Part shown: one piece after another, positions 23,891 through 35,969 of the stretch | How the letters are laid out: every line of letters starts with the position of its first letter | Numbering within the stretch: the stretch's first letter is position 1 | DNA from: Scolanthus callimorphus | Lineage: Eukaryota; Cnidaria; Anthozoa; Actiniaria; Edwardsiidae | Direction: 5' to 3' | Length of the DNA stretch: 64,000 nt | NCBI GenBank assembly: GCA_033964015.1 | Contig: CM066919.1 | Span: 15,665,646-15,729,645 of the forward strand | Position numbers and translations under genes: made by a program | Notes under the pieces: generated by a model | The model's input: only the letters and a program-made list of their open reading frames with translations | Database searches by the model: none | Told to the model about the DNA's origin: nothing

Positions 23891-24590
23891 ACAAACTGTC
23901 GCTGTTGTACGGCTATTCTTGGAGGCATGGTATTTCATCGATCATGGTAGCTCATCTATCAATGCAAAAACTCTGGATTACCAATTGTGATTCTTCAATT
24001 TCCTTTATTAATTAAAATCCACAACACAATAAACATGTATCCTTCCGAACATGTGCACCTTTCCATTTACTGCACTTTAAAGCAAATAATGTAATAATAA
24101 TTTTGGCTTCCTTTGCGCATGCGCTGAACTTAATATCTTATTGTGTTTTGAAACATTTATTCGGGAATGGGGAAAAGAGGAAATACTTTTTTCTCTTAAT
24201 TAGAGTGATTCGTCCAACAGTATTCAGACACTGAAGACACGGAGATTTTTATCTGTCCTTTTATGGCAATTCATGGAGGTACGGTGTATGCGTATTTTTG
24301 CTTTTATAAATTAATTCTACAAAAAAACATACGTTCAAAATGGCTATGAAACAACGTTGTTCAACCTCGGTGAAACGAAAAGTTATGATGGTAGGTGATG
24401 ACGTTTGTTTCACTGGGTTGCCAAGTGAGGTTTCTATGGTAACATTGAAGGCCACAAGCATAAGTAAAATCGTTCCTTTTTTATTATTTTATTGACATTT
24501 CATCGAATTTTAGAGCATAATTTTACTACTGTAGATACAGGCATGCACCAAATCAATATGGCACTGTTGCATCAGGATATCATCCTTTAT
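23891..24590. other. Degenerate continuation of the satellite region
   Basis: Scattered fragments of the same blocks (CAATTCATGGAGGTACGGTG at 24268-24287; GGTTGCC...TATGGTAAC at about 24415-24442). No gene recognised. Confidence 0.4.
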
Positions 24591-24591
24591 T

Positions 24592-24852
24592 CAAATCACA
24601 CTAGTGGTATATTACCAATGCTGCGTCCTGATTGGTTGAGAGCTACTAGTAGGCTATAATTTATAGTGTGGATTTGAATGCCAAAAAATGGCAAATGACC
24701 ATTTTTGGCTAAACAAATTGACCTACTAGTGTGATTTGACGAAAAAACAATTATACCTCTCGCCCTCGTCGCCTGTGAGTCAATAGCCAGTTTGGCCTTC
24801 GGACTCAAAAGACTCAGAGACCATGAGGTGGTGAGAGGAATAATTGTTAAAT
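24592..24852. mobile_element. MITE, copy 1 of a family also at 41.6 kb
   Basis: One half runs from CAAATCACACTAGTGG (24594) to CCTACTAGTGTGATTTG (about 24722-24739) as an inverted pair. The other half is a hairpin from AACAATTATACCTCTCGCCC (24749) to GTGAGAGGAATAATTGTT (24832-24849). The same two modules occur in opposite order and orientation at 41588-41872. Interior includes CTGATTGGTTGAG and TAGGCTATAA. Non-coding. Confidence 0.65.
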
Positions 24853-25160
24853 ATATTCCTCAAATTTCATTTAATTTGAGTAAAATCTGGCTGTGTTATG
24901 GCGATTCTTGAGTTGCAATATATGCGTCGTTTTCTATGTGTTCTTATTGCGCACTGTATAAAATGGCTTCACGTAAAAAGCTCGATTTCGTACAAACTTT
25001 GTGAAAGGCTGTACAGAAACATTTCGTTCTTAACAATGATTAAATGCGAGTTGATCATCCTCATCATCACGGCGGCCGCAGCATGCATGGACTTGTACAA
25101 TCTACTCGCTTGTTTGTCACCTGATGAAGTATTTGTCACAACCTGTGGATTCTATCAAAA
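24853..25160 (+). other. Short region with a 149-codon ORF, not recognised
   Basis: An ORF at 24898-25347 runs into the short repeats that follow, and its C-terminal part is made of them. Its first 70 codons overlap a satellite block (GCGATTCTTGAG). I do not consider it a gene. Confidence 0.4.
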
Positions 25161-25169
25161 AACAGCGAA

Positions 25170-25420
25170 GTTGCATTCGGGAATATCAAAGGTTACACTC
25201 GGGAATATCGAAGTTACATTCGGGAAAATCAAAAGGTTACATTCGGGAAAAAAGGTTACACTCGGGAAAATAAAAGGTTACAATCGGGAAAATTTTCCCG
25301 AGTGTAACCTAAAAAGGTTACAATCGGGAAAAATTTCCCGAGTGTAACCATCAAAAGGTTACACTCGGGAAAAAAAGGTTACAATCGGGAAAAATTTAGG
25401 TTACATTCGGGAAAAAAATC
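25170..25420. repeat. Cluster of ~20-bp units in both orientations (GGTTACAYTCGGGAAAA)
   Basis: About eleven copies of GGTTACA-C/T/A-TCGGGAAAA stand in direct orientation, with inverted copies (TTTTCCCGAGTGTAACC) at about 25290-25310 and 25332-25350, forming perfect short hairpins. Single copies also occur at 20541 (inverted) and 21295 (direct). Confidence 0.85.
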
Positions 25421-25423
25421 CCA

Positions 25424-26498
<1,075 letters not shown>

Positions 26499-26885
26499 GC
26501 TGAAGGGGGACAAAATGATGTTTGTGAAAACGCGAGTCTTATTTATTGTTTACAAATGTTGTTATCTCGGCTATTTATGCGGGCCCGTATTTTTAGTGAG
26601 TAAGCTCGGATTTTTGCGTGCCAGAAAGGAAACCGGATGCTCGGATTTTGCCATTGTATACCTATAAATGAGCGAATTTGCGATCGGGTTAAGATTAAAT
26701 TTGTTTTTTTTTATATTTAGAGCGGTTTCATATAACGTAGTTCATGCAATACCAGTCGCAAAGTAATTAAGTTACCTCAATTCTGAGTAAAACGCGCGCC
26801 TCTACAAAACGCAACGCATCGCAAACAAGGCATCGCCGCCGTTGCGTTTTGGAGGGCCAACAAAATCGTAGTGGTCGCCTGCAAT

Positions 26886-27131
26886 TAGACTGCTTGCAGT
26901 CTTTTCTTTGGCGAACGTCCGTAAATCGAGAGAAAGGAAAGGGAGTGCAACGCATAGCAAAAAAGGCATCGCCCGCCGTTGCGTTTTCTCCCCCGTGGCG
27001 TTGCTTGTTGCCCGACACCTAGACTCTCTCGTGAGCTGGAAATACGAGCGCGCAAACAAACTAAAATGTAGGACTAGGACTTTACTCTCGATTTACGGAC
27101 GTTCGCCAAAGAAGGGGCTGCAAGCAGTCTA
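26886..27131. mobile_element. 246-bp MITE with 9-bp target duplication (copy in unit 1)
   Basis: TIRs begin TAGACTGCTTGCAG and end CTGCAAGCAGTCTA; further in, TTTGGCGAACGTCCGTAAAT is mirrored at 27090-27112, so the arms are about 45 bp. GCCTGCAAT flanks both sides (26877-26885 and 27132-27140). A 9-bp duplication and long TIRs fit the Mutator/MULE group. The related 2.15-kb units at 29817 and 31958 keep a single GCCTGCAAT with no insert. Confidence 0.85.
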
Positions 27132-28010
27132 GCCTGCAATATTTTCTGAAAAATCTGTCGGCAGCACCCGGAAAAAATCGGCCACACTATACAGTGAAGA
27201 AAAAAAAGCCAATTGTACACCAATACACAACTATGAATTGCAGTAATAGTTGATTCTCAAGGGAGGTCGTTCCTACTAAGATTATACAGCCTCTTGTCAT
27301 ATTTACGCGCGTTGGAATGGACCTGTCAAGAAAATGTGAAACACACAAGAAATGGTGGTTGTACTTTCGTTTGTCAGGGACTTCCTTTACGACATAAAAA
27401 CAATACTCAGGTCAATGACAAATCATCTGAGCATTGTTATCTCGGAGTTAGAGGAGATAGATCGTCGTCAAAGGCTCGTGCATTGAGAGTGCATCCAAGC
27501 CGAAACGGCTCTTTTAAGAGCCACCACATTATCAAAAGTGAGGGTTTTATTCTGCTTCATACACAAAATAACCCTTTTCTCTATAAATGCCATTGCTCTC
27601 CTATTTTTGAGACAGAAAATTCTGCTGAAGGGGACTAAATGATGTTTGTGAAAAACGCGAGTCTTATTTATTGTTTACAAATGTTGTTATCTCGGCTATT
27701 TATGCGGGCCCGTATTTTTAGTGAGTAAGCTCGGATTTTGCGTGCCAGAAAGGAAACCGGATGCTTGGATTTTGCCATTGTGTACCTATAAATGAGCGAA
27801 TTTGCGATTGGGTTAAGATTATTATTTTTTTTTTTTTATTAGAGCGGTTTTCATATAACGTAGTTCATGCAATACCAGTCGCAAAGTAATTAAGTTACCT
27901 CAATTCTGAGTACAACGCGCGCCTCTACCAAAACGCAACGCATCGCAAACAAGGCATCGCCCGCCGTTGCGTTTTGGAGGGCCAACAAAATCGTAGTGGT
28001 CGCCTGCAAT

Positions 28011-28256
28011 TAGACTGCTTGCAGTCTTTTCTTTGGCGAACGTCCGTAAATCGAGAGAAAGGAAAGGGAGTGCAACGCATAGCAAAAAAGGCATCGCCCG
28101 CCGTTGCGTTTTCTCCCCCGTGGCGTTGCTTGTTGCCCGACACCTAGACTCTCTCGTGAGCTGGAAATACGAGCGCGCAAACAAACTACAATGTAGGACT
28201 AGGACTTTACTCTCGATTTACGGACGTTCGCCAAAGAAGGGGCTGCAAGCAGTCTA
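28011..28256. mobile_element. Same MITE, copy in unit 2
   Basis: Identical architecture and flanks (GCCTGCAAT at 28002-28010 and 28257-28265). It was copied with the tandem unit, not inserted independently. Confidence 0.85.
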
Positions 28257-29130
28257 GCCTGCAATATTTTCTGAAAAATCTGTCGGCAGCACCCGGAAAA
28301 AATCGGCCACACTATACAGTGAAGAAAAAAAAGCCAATTGTACACCAATACACAACTATGAATTGCAGTAATAGTTGATTCTCAAGGGAGGTCGTTCCTA
28401 CTAAGATTATACAGCCTCTTGTCATATTTACGCGCGTTGGAATGGACCTGTCAAGAAAATGTGAACACACAAGAAATGGTGGTTGTACTTTCGTTTGTCA
28501 GGACTTCCTTTACGACATAAAAACAATACTCAGGTCAATGACAAATCATCTGAGCATTGTTATCTCGGAGTTAGAGGAGATAGATCGTCGTCAAAGGCTC
28601 GTGCATTGAGAGTGCATCCAAGCCGAAACGGCTCTTTTAAGAGCCACCACATTATCAAAGTGAGGGTTTATTCTGCTTCATACACAAATAACCTTTTCTC
28701 TATAAATGCCATTGCTCTCCTATTTTTGAGACAGAAAATTCTGCTGAAGGGGGACTAAATGATGTTTGTGAAAACGCGAGTCTTATTTATTGTTTACAAA
28801 TGTTGTTATCTCGGCTATTTATGCGGGCCCGTATTTTTAGTGAGTAAGCTCGGATTTTTGCGTGCCAGAAAGGAAACCGGATGCTTGGATTTTGCCATTG
28901 TGTACCTATAAATGAGCGAATTTGCGATTGGGTTAGATTATTATTTTTTTTTTTTTATTTAGAGCGGTTTTCATATAACGTAGTTCATGCAATACCAGTC
29001 GCAAAGTAATTAAGTTACCTCAATTCTGAGTACAACGCGCGCCTCTACCAAAACGCAACGCATCGCAAACAAGGCATCGCCCGCCGTTGCGTTTTGGAGG
29101 GCCAACAAAATCGTAGTGGTCGCCTGCAAT

Positions 29131-29331
29131 TAGACTGCTTGCAGTCTTTTCTTTGGCGAACGTCCGTAAATCGAGAGAAAGGAAAGGGAGTGCAACGCAT
29201 AGCAAAAAACCTAGACACCTAGACACTCTCGTGAGCTGGAAATACGAGCGCGCAAACAAACTACAATGTAGGACTAGGACTTTACTCTCGATTTACGGAC
29301 GTTCGCCAAAGAAGGGGCTGCAAGCAGTCTA
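29131..29331. mobile_element. Same MITE, internally deleted copy in unit 3
   Basis: 201 bp rather than 246 bp; the deletion lies near 29209 where GGCATCGCCCGCC is lost. Flanking GCCTGCAAT remains on both sides. Confidence 0.85.
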
Positions 29332-29484
29332 GCCTGCAATATTTTCTGAAAAATCTGTCGGCAGCACCCGGAAAAATCGGCCACACTATACAGTGAAGAA
29401 AAAAAGCCAATTGTACACCAATACACAACTATGAATTGCAGTAATAGTTGATTCTCAAGGGAGGTCGTTCCTACTAGCGGCACC

Positions 29485-29508
29485 CTCCCCCCCCCCCCCC
29501 CCCCACCA

Positions 29509-29537
<29 letters not shown>
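29485..29537. repeat. Poly-C run
   Basis: About 50 bp of C with one ACCACC interruption, inside GCGGCACCCTC. A similar run is at 31637-31684. Base calls beside such runs are unreliable. Confidence 0.9.
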
Positions 29538-29539
<2 letters not shown>

Positions 29540-31631
29540 AGAAAGAACCGGATGCTCGGATTTTGCCATTATGTAGCCCTAAATGAGCGAGATTTTCAGG
29601 AGAAATTTGCGATCGGGTTAAGATTAAATTTGTTTTTTTTTTATCTTTAGAGCGGTTTTCATATAACGCAGTACATGCAATACCAGTCGTAAAGTAATTA
29701 CGTTACCTCAATTCTGAGTAAAACGCGCGCCTCTACCAAAACGCAACGCATCGCAAAAAATGCATCGCCCGCGGTTGCGTTTTGGAAGGCCAACAAAATC
29801 GTTGTCGCCTGCAATATTTTCTGAAAAATCTGTCGGCAGCACCCGGAAAAAATCGGCCACACTATACAGTGAAGAAAAAAAAAGCCAATTGTACACCAAT
29901 ACACAACTATGAATTGCATTAATAGTTCTCAAGGGAGGTCGTTCCTACTACTGTCACCCTCCCCTCCCTCGCCGGCCGCACATAGGGTGCATAGGCCGTT
30001 GCGTTTTATAGCTTGAACAACCTCAGCTGTGCCGTGTTTGCCGGTCTACAGTCTACATAAATCAGGTGAGTTACTGCATTCAATCATCACTAGTGATTAA
30101 ATGTTCCTAAAATATTTTATTTTGATATGCTTACCTGTTCAGGTGGCACAAACTTAGTTCATTAGTAACATTGCAGCCAAGTTCTGTCAAAAAAGCCGCG
30201 CCAACGAATCAAACATGTCGTTCACTTCATTATCACAGTCATTTTAGAAAAGTCAGACGCGTAATTCCACACTACTTATGATACTACTGAAATTGTTTTT
30301 TATTAATAAATAACTTTCGAATTCGTATTAGTAAGCTTAAGTATATCTATTTTGGTGCAATCTGGCAAACGATTATCACTCGGGAAAAACATTTGTTTTC
30401 CTCCAAAAAATGCTTGTATGAAAGTAGCAAGCAATGAAATTGTTAAAACAAGCAAACAAGAGCCGATGTTGTCACTCTGAATACTTTGCTTGGGTCCTAA
30501 TAGGCGCAAAGCTTTTTTATTGCGAATAATACAAAAAAGCTTGATGTTCTAGAACATGACAGACAGTCCTGAATACAAATAGCTTTAAGAAACACCTTCA
30601 CGTTCAAAATGATCACTCACCTTATTATTATCAAGGCATTCGGCAAGTTTCTTGGCACACATCGAATGAAAACAGTTTTGATTAAAACATGCAGTATTTC
30701 TAGCGATTGAAATTGATCCATTTTACATATCCCATGATGCATCTCTTCTAATGGTTTTTTTTGGGGGGAAGGGGTGCTTTTTTTTGTGTGTGTGGGAGGG
30801 GTGGCTGCATAGATTTTGTGACGTGTGGCGGCTGGCAAGGAAATCTTCTCACAGCAGAGCGTTGGGGATGTTTTTCGGAACAAATCACTTATTCCTTTTA
30901 TTGGGATTTACGATATCTAACCGTGACCGATGTTTGGCGCAATTTGAGTTAAGCCCGTTTAAAAACAACAAAGTTTGTTTTGAGGAGAACGGCCTCGGCG
31001 CTATATTGCACGCGAAAATACTCGATCAATCAAGATGGAAGACTAGATCGATTGCGCCGAATTGAGAGGTCAAGTGTTGTGGATGCAATCACGAACAACC
31101 ATAGTGTATAAAGAATATTCAGAAAGGTGCAAAAGTGTTATGTTGCTTCACAGAAACGTACAGGGAGTGGAATTGTAATCGAGTGGACACACCCAACACA
31201 AAAACACGAACTATCTTCAATCAAAATAAATGAGAGAACGATGTTTTAAGCTTTTAAGCCTTCTTGTCCGAGAAATGAGGTACGTTGATTTGGTTCAGTT
31301 GTGGATTAAGTGAATTTATTTGCATTAAAAGTGGTAAAATTAAGTTATCAGGTCAGTTTATATTTAATAGCATCTGAATTTTTTTGGAACAAAATATGAT
31401 CAGCGTACATAATCTGACACTGAGAATACATTTCCATATATAATAATAATAATAATATAATTAATATACTTAATAATAATCTAGCCTGCAATATTTTCTG
31501 AAAAATCTGTCGGCAGCACCCGGAAAAAATCGGCCACACTATACAGTGAAGAAAAAAAAGCCAATTGTACACCAATACACACTATGAATGCAGTATAGTT
31601 GATTTCAAGGGAGGTCGTTCCTACTAGCGGC

Positions 31632-31635
31632 ACCC

Positions 31636-31687
<52 letters not shown>

Positions 31688-31688
31688 C
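31632..31688. repeat. Poly-C run in the second 2.15-kb unit
   Basis: About 50 C residues. The 40 bp just before it differ from the other copies by several single-base losses, which suggests poor base quality. Confidence 0.9.
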
Positions 31689-33645
31689 CTCAGAAAGAAC
31701 CGGATGCTCGGATTTTGCCATTATGTAGCCCTAAATGAGCGAGATTTTCAGGAGAAATTTGCGATCGGGTTAAGATTAAATTTGTTTTTTTTTTATCTTT
31801 AGAGCGGTTTTCATATAACGCAGTACATGCAATACCAGTCGTAAAGTAATTACGTTACCTCAATTCTGAGTAAAACGCGCGCCTCTACCAAAACGCAACG
31901 CATCGCAAAAAATGCATCGCCGCGGTTGCGTTTTGGAAGGCCAACAAAATCGTTGTCGCCTGCAATATTTTCTGAAAAATCTGTCGGCAGCACCCGGAAA
32001 AAATCGGCCACACTATACAGTGAAGAAAAAAAAAAGCCAATTGTACACCAATACACAACTATGAATTGCATTAATAGTCGATTCTCAAGGGAGGTCGTTC
32101 CTACTACTGTCACCCTCCCCTCCCTCGCCGGCCGCACATAGGGGTGCATAGGCCGTTGCGTTTTATAGCTTGAACAACCTCAGCTGTGCCGTGTTTGCCG
32201 GTCTACAGTCTACATAAATCAGGTGAGTTACTGCATTCAATCATCACTAGTGATTAAATGTTCCTAAAATATTTTATTTTGATATGCTTACCTGTTCAGG
32301 TGGCACAAACTTAGTTCATTAGTAAACATTGCAGCCAAGTTCTGTCAAAAAAGCCGCGCCAACGAATCAAACATGTCGTTCACTTCATTATCACAGTCAT
32401 TTTAGAAAAGTCAGACGCGTAATTCCACACTACTTATGATACTACTGAAATTGTTTTTTATTAATAAATAACTTTCGAATTCGTATTAGTAAGCTTAAGT
32501 ATATCTATTTTGGTGCAATCTGGCAAACGATTATCACTCGGGAAAAAACATTTGTTTTCCTCCAAAAAATGCTTGTATGAAAGTAGCAAGCAATGAAATT
32601 GTTAAAAACAAGCAAACAAGAGCCGATGTTGTCACTCTGAATACTTTGCTTGGGTCCTAATAGGCGCAAAGCTTTTTTATTGCGAATAATACAAAAAAGC
32701 TTGATGTTCTAGAACATGACAGACAGTCCTGAATACAAATAGCTTTAAGAAACACCTTCACGTTCAAAATGATCACTCACCTTATTATTATCAAGGCATT
32801 CGGCAAGTTTCTTGGCACACATCGAATGAAAACACAGTTTGATTAAAAACATGCAGTATTTCTAGCGATTGAAATTGATCCATTTTACATATCCCATGAT
32901 GCATCTCTTCTAATGGTTTTTTTGGGGGGAAGGGGTGCTTTTTTTTGTGTGTGTGGGAGGGGGTGGCTGCATAGATTTTGTGACGTGTGGCGGCTGGCAA
33001 GGAAATCTTCTCACAGCAGAGCGTTGGGGATGTTTTTCGGAACAAATCACTTATTCCTTTTATGGGATTTACGATATCTAACCGTGACCGATGTTTGGCG
33101 CAATTTGAGTTAAGCCCGTTTAAAAACAACAAAGTTTGTTTTGAGGAGAACGGCCTCGGCGCTATATTGCACGCGAAAATACTCGATCAATCAAGATGGA
33201 AGACTAGATCGATTGCGCCGAATTGAGAGGTCAAGTGTTGTGGATGCAATCACGAACAACCATAGTGTATAAAGAATATTCAGAAAGGTGCAAAAGTGTT
33301 ATGTTGCTTCACAGAAACGTACAGGGAGTGGAATTGTAATCGAGTGGACACACCAACACAAAAACACGAACTATCTTCAATCAAAATAAATGAGAGAACG
33401 ATGTTTTAAGCTTTTTAAGCCTTCTTGTCCGAGAAATGAGGTACGTTGATTTGGTTCAGTTGTGGATTAAGTGAATTTATTTGCATTAAAAGTGGTAAAA
33501 TTAAGTTATCAGGTCAGTTTATATTTAATAGCATCTGAATTTTTTGGAACAAAAATATGATCAGCGTACATAATCTGACACTGAGAATACATTTACCATA
33601 TATAATAATAATAATAATATAATTAATATACTTAATAATAATCTA

Positions 33646-35665
33646 TTGCACAAATTTGCAAATACTCGAATTGTGTGATTCCATTTATTCCAGAAAAGAA
33701 AACCTATACCTCCCCATCTTCCCCACAGAAGGGATTTGGAAATTCCAGAGGGGTGGAGGGGTCAAATGCTTGTTTATTTATTAGTGCAAGCTAATTTAGG
33801 AAACACAACTTGAGAGTTAAGCAGAATTCATACCATAAAACGCATACAACACCCACATAACTGGTAGCCTGGTAGGCCTGAGCCCCAAGGGACGTCAACC
33901 CCAGGGCTTAATCTGAGACTGCCTTGAAATGGCAAAGCAATTCTCTCGTGAAATACAGTAAATTGGCAGTCCTCTATAATTTTCCAGGGGAGACGGAGCA
34001 AAACATTTTGAAATCCCGCGGCAGAAGTGATATTTCTGGACTCTTCTATGATATAAGAATATTGTACATGGGGTATGAATTCATTGTGGATTGAGGATTT
34101 GCAATAAAGTCTGCTGATGATACACCATGGACAGTTACAATTAAGAGAAGGAATCACTCTGGACATCAGCTTACAAAAATCCATGTGGAGCAAAAAATAC
34201 TCAAGGCTACCAATGACAGGGCAGATGCATACATGTGGTGTAGTTGTGATTTGGTCAACATCCAAAGTCATGCACAGTGCATTGTTTTTATAGGTACCTC
34301 AATTAGGAATTTCTTTCTAAAGCAGGAATTTCATTTCCTTCTAAATTTTGTCATTTCCTAGACCTGCTATTTCTTGTTTAGCATTTAGTTATTATGCACA
34401 TGGTAGCAACTGGGCAAAACTGCATGGGCCATTGTCACTTTGATTTTCCATAAGACATGGTTGTGATTAAATTTAAAAACACAATTCTATTTTCTTAAGC
34501 ACAGGACATGTACAATACATGCCAACCCGAAATGTCCAAGATCGGGAGATTGTGCTTCAAATACAACAACGACATGTGAAAAGCCCAAGAATTTATCCGA
34601 AGACATAACACTTATATATAAAGAAAGTTTCATGTTTTCCCCTTTGAGACTAAATGGTAAGAATGGGGAATCTCCCGCGAAATACGGAGTTGGCAGCACT
34701 GTTCTGATCGTGAACCCTAATGCAAGTGAGAAAACTATTGTTGAAGTTCGTTTGTATTTTAGGAAGCTCATGATATGTCACCGTATGGTTAGTCACCGTA
34801 TGGTCTCTCTCATATATGGTATATGGGTATGTGCTGCCCTTTAGGGTATGGTTCGGCTCCTGAGGTCTATGGTAGGGTATCATTTTTCGCTTGTTTGCTC
34901 ACTGATAGGGTATGTATTTCAGTATGGCTACCCAAGTGCAAACAAATTTCGATCAAGGTTGTGCTGCAATTAGGAGAAATGTGGTTTACTTTGAAACCTT
35001 TTCATGATTATCAAAATACTTCTCTCTCAGGTGTGATGTGCATTTTATAATGTTCTGTTCTAACATAGTAGCTGCCTATAATTTATTAGCCTGACTTGAT
35101 GTTACAGACCTGAATGAAAACTAAAATGTGCAATTCCATGTGGCAAGATACTATTTGCCATACAAATGCTGTATTACTTCTTTGAAAATACCAGGGTCTT
35201 GAGGGGAGGGGGTCCTTGGGAAAATTCTCTCTATGGAAAGAATATGAGAAAAAATGAAAATATGGAAAAATAAATTATAACAAGATCAAAGATCAAATGG
35301 TCTGCCCCTTACAAACTTTAAGTGTCTCTGAGATTCCTTTGCTAGACATTAGTCCAGTATAGGATGATTTTATAAATTAATTTGATGCCTGGTAAAAGTA
35401 TAGGCTTTTTTATTAACTTTAAATATTTTTAAAAATTCAGATGCTATAACTAAAACTACAAACCTGATAACAGAACATGATTCAAGCAAGGTCTGTTATT
35501 GGGTCCATTTAACAAATTAATCAGGGTGTAGCCAGCATTTGAAAGGGGGGGAGGTCACATGTGTAATGGTGCCCTTTTCCAGCTTGCCGATTTTTTTCTA
35601 ATTGTTTACTGTATTTTTCTTCTAAAAAGGGGAGTGTCACTGGTACCCCACAACCCTCTAGCTAT
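33646..35665. other. Low-repeat DNA, no recognised gene
   Basis: A minus-strand ORF at 33828-34271 (147 codons) has no recognisable motif, and no splice or promoter context supports it. Otherwise AT-rich sequence without structure. Confidence 0.5.
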
Positions 35666-35669
35666 GGCC

Positions 35670-35895
35670 CTACAGAACTGAACCAAATAAAGTGAAGACC
35701 TCATTTCTCGAACAAGTAGGCTAGAAAGCTTGAAAAAAGCTCATGTTTTTGTGCGTTTACTCGATTTCAACACATTTCACTCACCATACTTTCTGTGAAG
35801 CAACAGAATAACCCTTAAAGTTTTGCATCTTTCTGTGTATTCTCTAATTGTACACAACACAACTCCAACAAACTTTGTTGTAATAAGTCAGTTAA
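35670..35895 (-). repeat. Old inverted copy of part of the 2.15-kb unit
   Basis: The reverse complement aligns with 31080-31310 and its tandem copy. Shared blocks include GTTGCTTCACAGAAA, CGAGAAATGAGGT and TTTGGTTCAGTT. Divergence is roughly 25%, so this copy is much older than the tandem duplication. Confidence 0.65.
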
Positions 35896-35969
35896 TCGGC
35901 CCATTTAAAGGGACCCAGCTAAATTTGAGCATGGTTATCATACTAACTATGATTTGAGGTTTGGGATCT

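Larger units (their letters stand above)
26499..29488. repeat. Three tandem ~1.12-kb units, third truncated
   Basis: Unit starts (GCTGAAGGGG) fall at 26499, 27624 and 28743, giving periods of 1,125 and 1,119 bp. Each holds: a non-coding block (CGCGAGTCTTATTTATTG..., GATGCTYGGATTTTGCC), a GC-rich block (AACGCAACGCATCGC, CCGTTGCGTTTT), the MITE of 26886, a TTCTGAAAAATCTGTCGG block, and the 350-bp LINE-like block also present at 18921. The third unit has a ~45-60 bp internal deletion near 29209 and stops at poly-C. Short reading frames repeated in each unit are by-products. Confidence 0.9.
29332..33645. repeat. Two tandem ~2.15-kb units
   Basis: 29329-31480 and 31481-33643 are near-identical; most differences are homopolymer lengths. 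Each holds the TTCTGAAAAATCTGTCGG block, a poly-C run, the GATGCTCGGATTTTGCC and CGCATCGC blocks shared with the 1.12-kb units, an empty MITE site, and about 1.6 kb not seen in those units, ending in a TAA-rich microsatellite. The junction at 31480 lies in TCTA, shared by the MITE end and the unit's right end. Confidence 0.9.

Noticed and set aside
25170..25420. CRISPR-like array
   Set aside because: Units are contiguous without unique spacers, occur in both orientations, and the genome is eukaryotic.
26767..28257. Repeated ORFs around MANVRKSRERKGSATHSKK and MFARSYFQLTRESRC
   Set aside because: They fall in the MITE inverted repeat on both strands and reappear only because the unit is tandem.
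30055..30075. Splice donor AAATCAG|GTGAGT in the 2.15-kb unit (and its copy near 32218)
   Set aside because: Good match to a donor, but the upstream sequence has no open frame or second exon that I can link.
33828..34271. 147-codon minus-strand ORF
   Set aside because: No recognisable motif, no splice signals, no homologous copy in the window.
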